The notes below the pieces were generated by a model. It did no database searches, had not been told where the DNA came from, and worked only from the letters and a program-made list of their open reading frames with translations. This document shows positions 4,975-5,763 of a DNA stretch of 5,763 nt, in pieces. The stretch is from an uncultured Lachnospiraceae bacterium (GTDB lineage Bacteria > Bacillota > Clostridia > Lachnospirales > Lachnospiraceae), in the NCBI GenBank assembly GCA_947594335.1, contig CANQEC010000168.1:1-5763 (forward strand), read 5' to 3'. The first letter of the stretch is position 1. Each line of letters starts with the position of its first letter. The translations under genes and the position numbers were made by a program.

Positions 4975-5763
4975 TTATCCTTTCACAGCTCCGAAACTCA
5001 GGCCACGTACCAGGTGCTTCTGTATGCAGAGCGCAAATATCATCGCCGGAACAGCGGAGATCGTCGCCGCCACCGCCAGCTGTCCATAATGCGCCGTATC
5101 TGTCCCCAGATATTTTGTGATGGCCACGGTTACCGGCTGTATTCCTCTGCCCGCAAGGATGAGCGGGAATGTGAAGCTGTTCCACGCATAAATGAACGCC
5201 AGAAGCGCGGCGGCAACCAGGCCCGGCTTGATCAGCGGGACCAGCATCTTAAAGAAAATCTGATACCAGGTATATCCGTCCACCTGCGCCGCATGCTCGA
5301 TCTCTACAGAGATATCCTCAAAATATCCGCGCACCACCCAGATCAGAAGCGGCATGGAGATCAGCTGATAAACCCAGATCAGTCCCAGATAGGTGTCGTA
5401 CAGTCCCATCTTCTGATAAAGCATAAACAACGGAAGCACTACCAGAATTTCCGGGGCGAATTTAAACGAGAGGATCTGAAACGCAAGATCTTCTTTTCTG
5501 TTAAAATCATACCGTGCCAGCGCATAGGCCGCGGGTACTCCGACCACAACGGATACGATCACGGCGCCTCCCGCCACGATCAGACTGTCTATCATGTATT
5601 TTACGTAATCCGATCTCAGCAGAACCTCCGCGTAATTATTGAGCGTCGGCGTAAATACAAAAGTGGTGGTAAACACATCCGCGTCGCTTTTCAGCGATAT
5701 GATGATCATCCACAGCAGGGGAAAAAGCGCGAACACCGCATATATGATCAGCAATAAATTTTT
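4975..5763 (-). CDS. Carbohydrate ABC transporter permease, CUT1 family (MalG-like), N-terminus beyond the window
   Basis: This is one of the two inner-membrane channel subunits of the sugar importer. The visible 262 residues stay in frame to the window edge, so the true start lies beyond 5763; a TTG at 5752-5754 is in frame but is not a convincing start. MalG proteins are about 270-300 aa, so perhaps 10-30 residues are missing. The first helix is visible (LLIIYAVFALFPLLWMIIIS), followed by a periplasmic stretch (about 25-55) and further membrane segments near 57-82, 100-116, 123-146, 178-204 and 225-247. The cytoplasmic EAA coupling loop that docks onto the ATPases reads EHAAQVDGYTWYQIFFKMLV (156-175), with the conserved Gly at 163. 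The C-terminal end SFGAVKG matches the typical MalG tail. The partner permease (MalF type) and the binding protein probably lie just upstream. Substrate cannot be read from this subunit. Confidence 0.94.
   Translation of the reverse strand, partial: KNLLLIIYAVFALFPLLWMIIISLKSDADVFTTTFVFTPTLNNYAEVLLRSDYVKYMIDSLIVAGGAVIVSVVVGVPAAYALARYDFNRKEDLAFQILSFKFAPEILVVLPLFMLYQKMGLYDTYLGLIWVYQLISMPLLIWVVRGYFEDISVEIEHAAQVDGYTWYQIFFKMLVPLIKPGLVAAALLAFIYAWNSFTFPLILAGRGIQPVTVAITKYLGTDTAHYGQLAVAATISAVPAMIFALCIQKHLVRGLSFGAVKG

Noticed and set aside
5752..5754. TTG as the permease start
   Set aside because: The frame continues open to the window edge and MalG proteins normally have more residues before the first helix, so the real start lies outside the window.
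4741..5757. 338-codon plus-strand frame spanning the first ATPase and the permease
   Set aside because: It runs antisense across two well-supported genes and their junction; the translation shows no domain and is rich in basic residues.

Overview
The window carries genes on the minus strand only. It holds parts of two operons that follow one another and are separated at about 790-1003 by a compact intergenic region. Base composition is moderate, Shine-Dalgarno sites are strong and AGGAGG-like, fatty-acid synthesis uses an acpP-fabK pair, and sugar uptake uses a CUT1-type ABC transporter. Together these suggest a Clostridia (Lachnospiraceae-like) Firmicute. This is inferred from gene content and style, since no taxonomic marker is present.

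Right-hand operon (5763 down to 1004, transcribed first in reading order): a CUT1 inner-membrane permease (MalG type, N-terminus cut off by the window edge), two different MalK-type ATPases in tandem, a 36-residue hydrophobic protein, and an FGGY carbohydrate kinase most like LyxK (L-xylulose/3-keto-L-gulonate kinase). Junctions are tight: 7 nt, a 1-nt TGATG overlap, then gaps of 24 and 23 nt. The set reads as one transcription unit for uptake of a sugar, polyol or sugar acid followed by phosphorylation. The solute-binding protein, first permease, promoter and regulator must lie beyond 5763. A factor-independent terminator at 897-928 closes the unit.

Left-hand operon (starting near 900 and running off at position 1): acyl carrier protein (acpP) followed, with a 1-nt overlap, by the N-terminal 185 codons of a FabK-type FMN enoyl-ACP reductase. 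This is the usual start of a Firmicute type II fatty-acid synthesis operon. The leader holds a perfect inverted repeat (870-884) that overlaps one weak candidate promoter, plus a second candidate -10 element at 832-837.

The most notable points are the unlisted 36-aa membrane protein between transporter and kinase, and the paired ATPases. Both ATPases carry Glu in place of the canonical Q-loop Gln, and they differ from each other in the signature motif (LSGGQ versus LSNGQ). I saw no mobile element, CRISPR array, tRNA or rRNA. Nothing here amounts to a clearly new system; the small protein is the best candidate for something undescribed.
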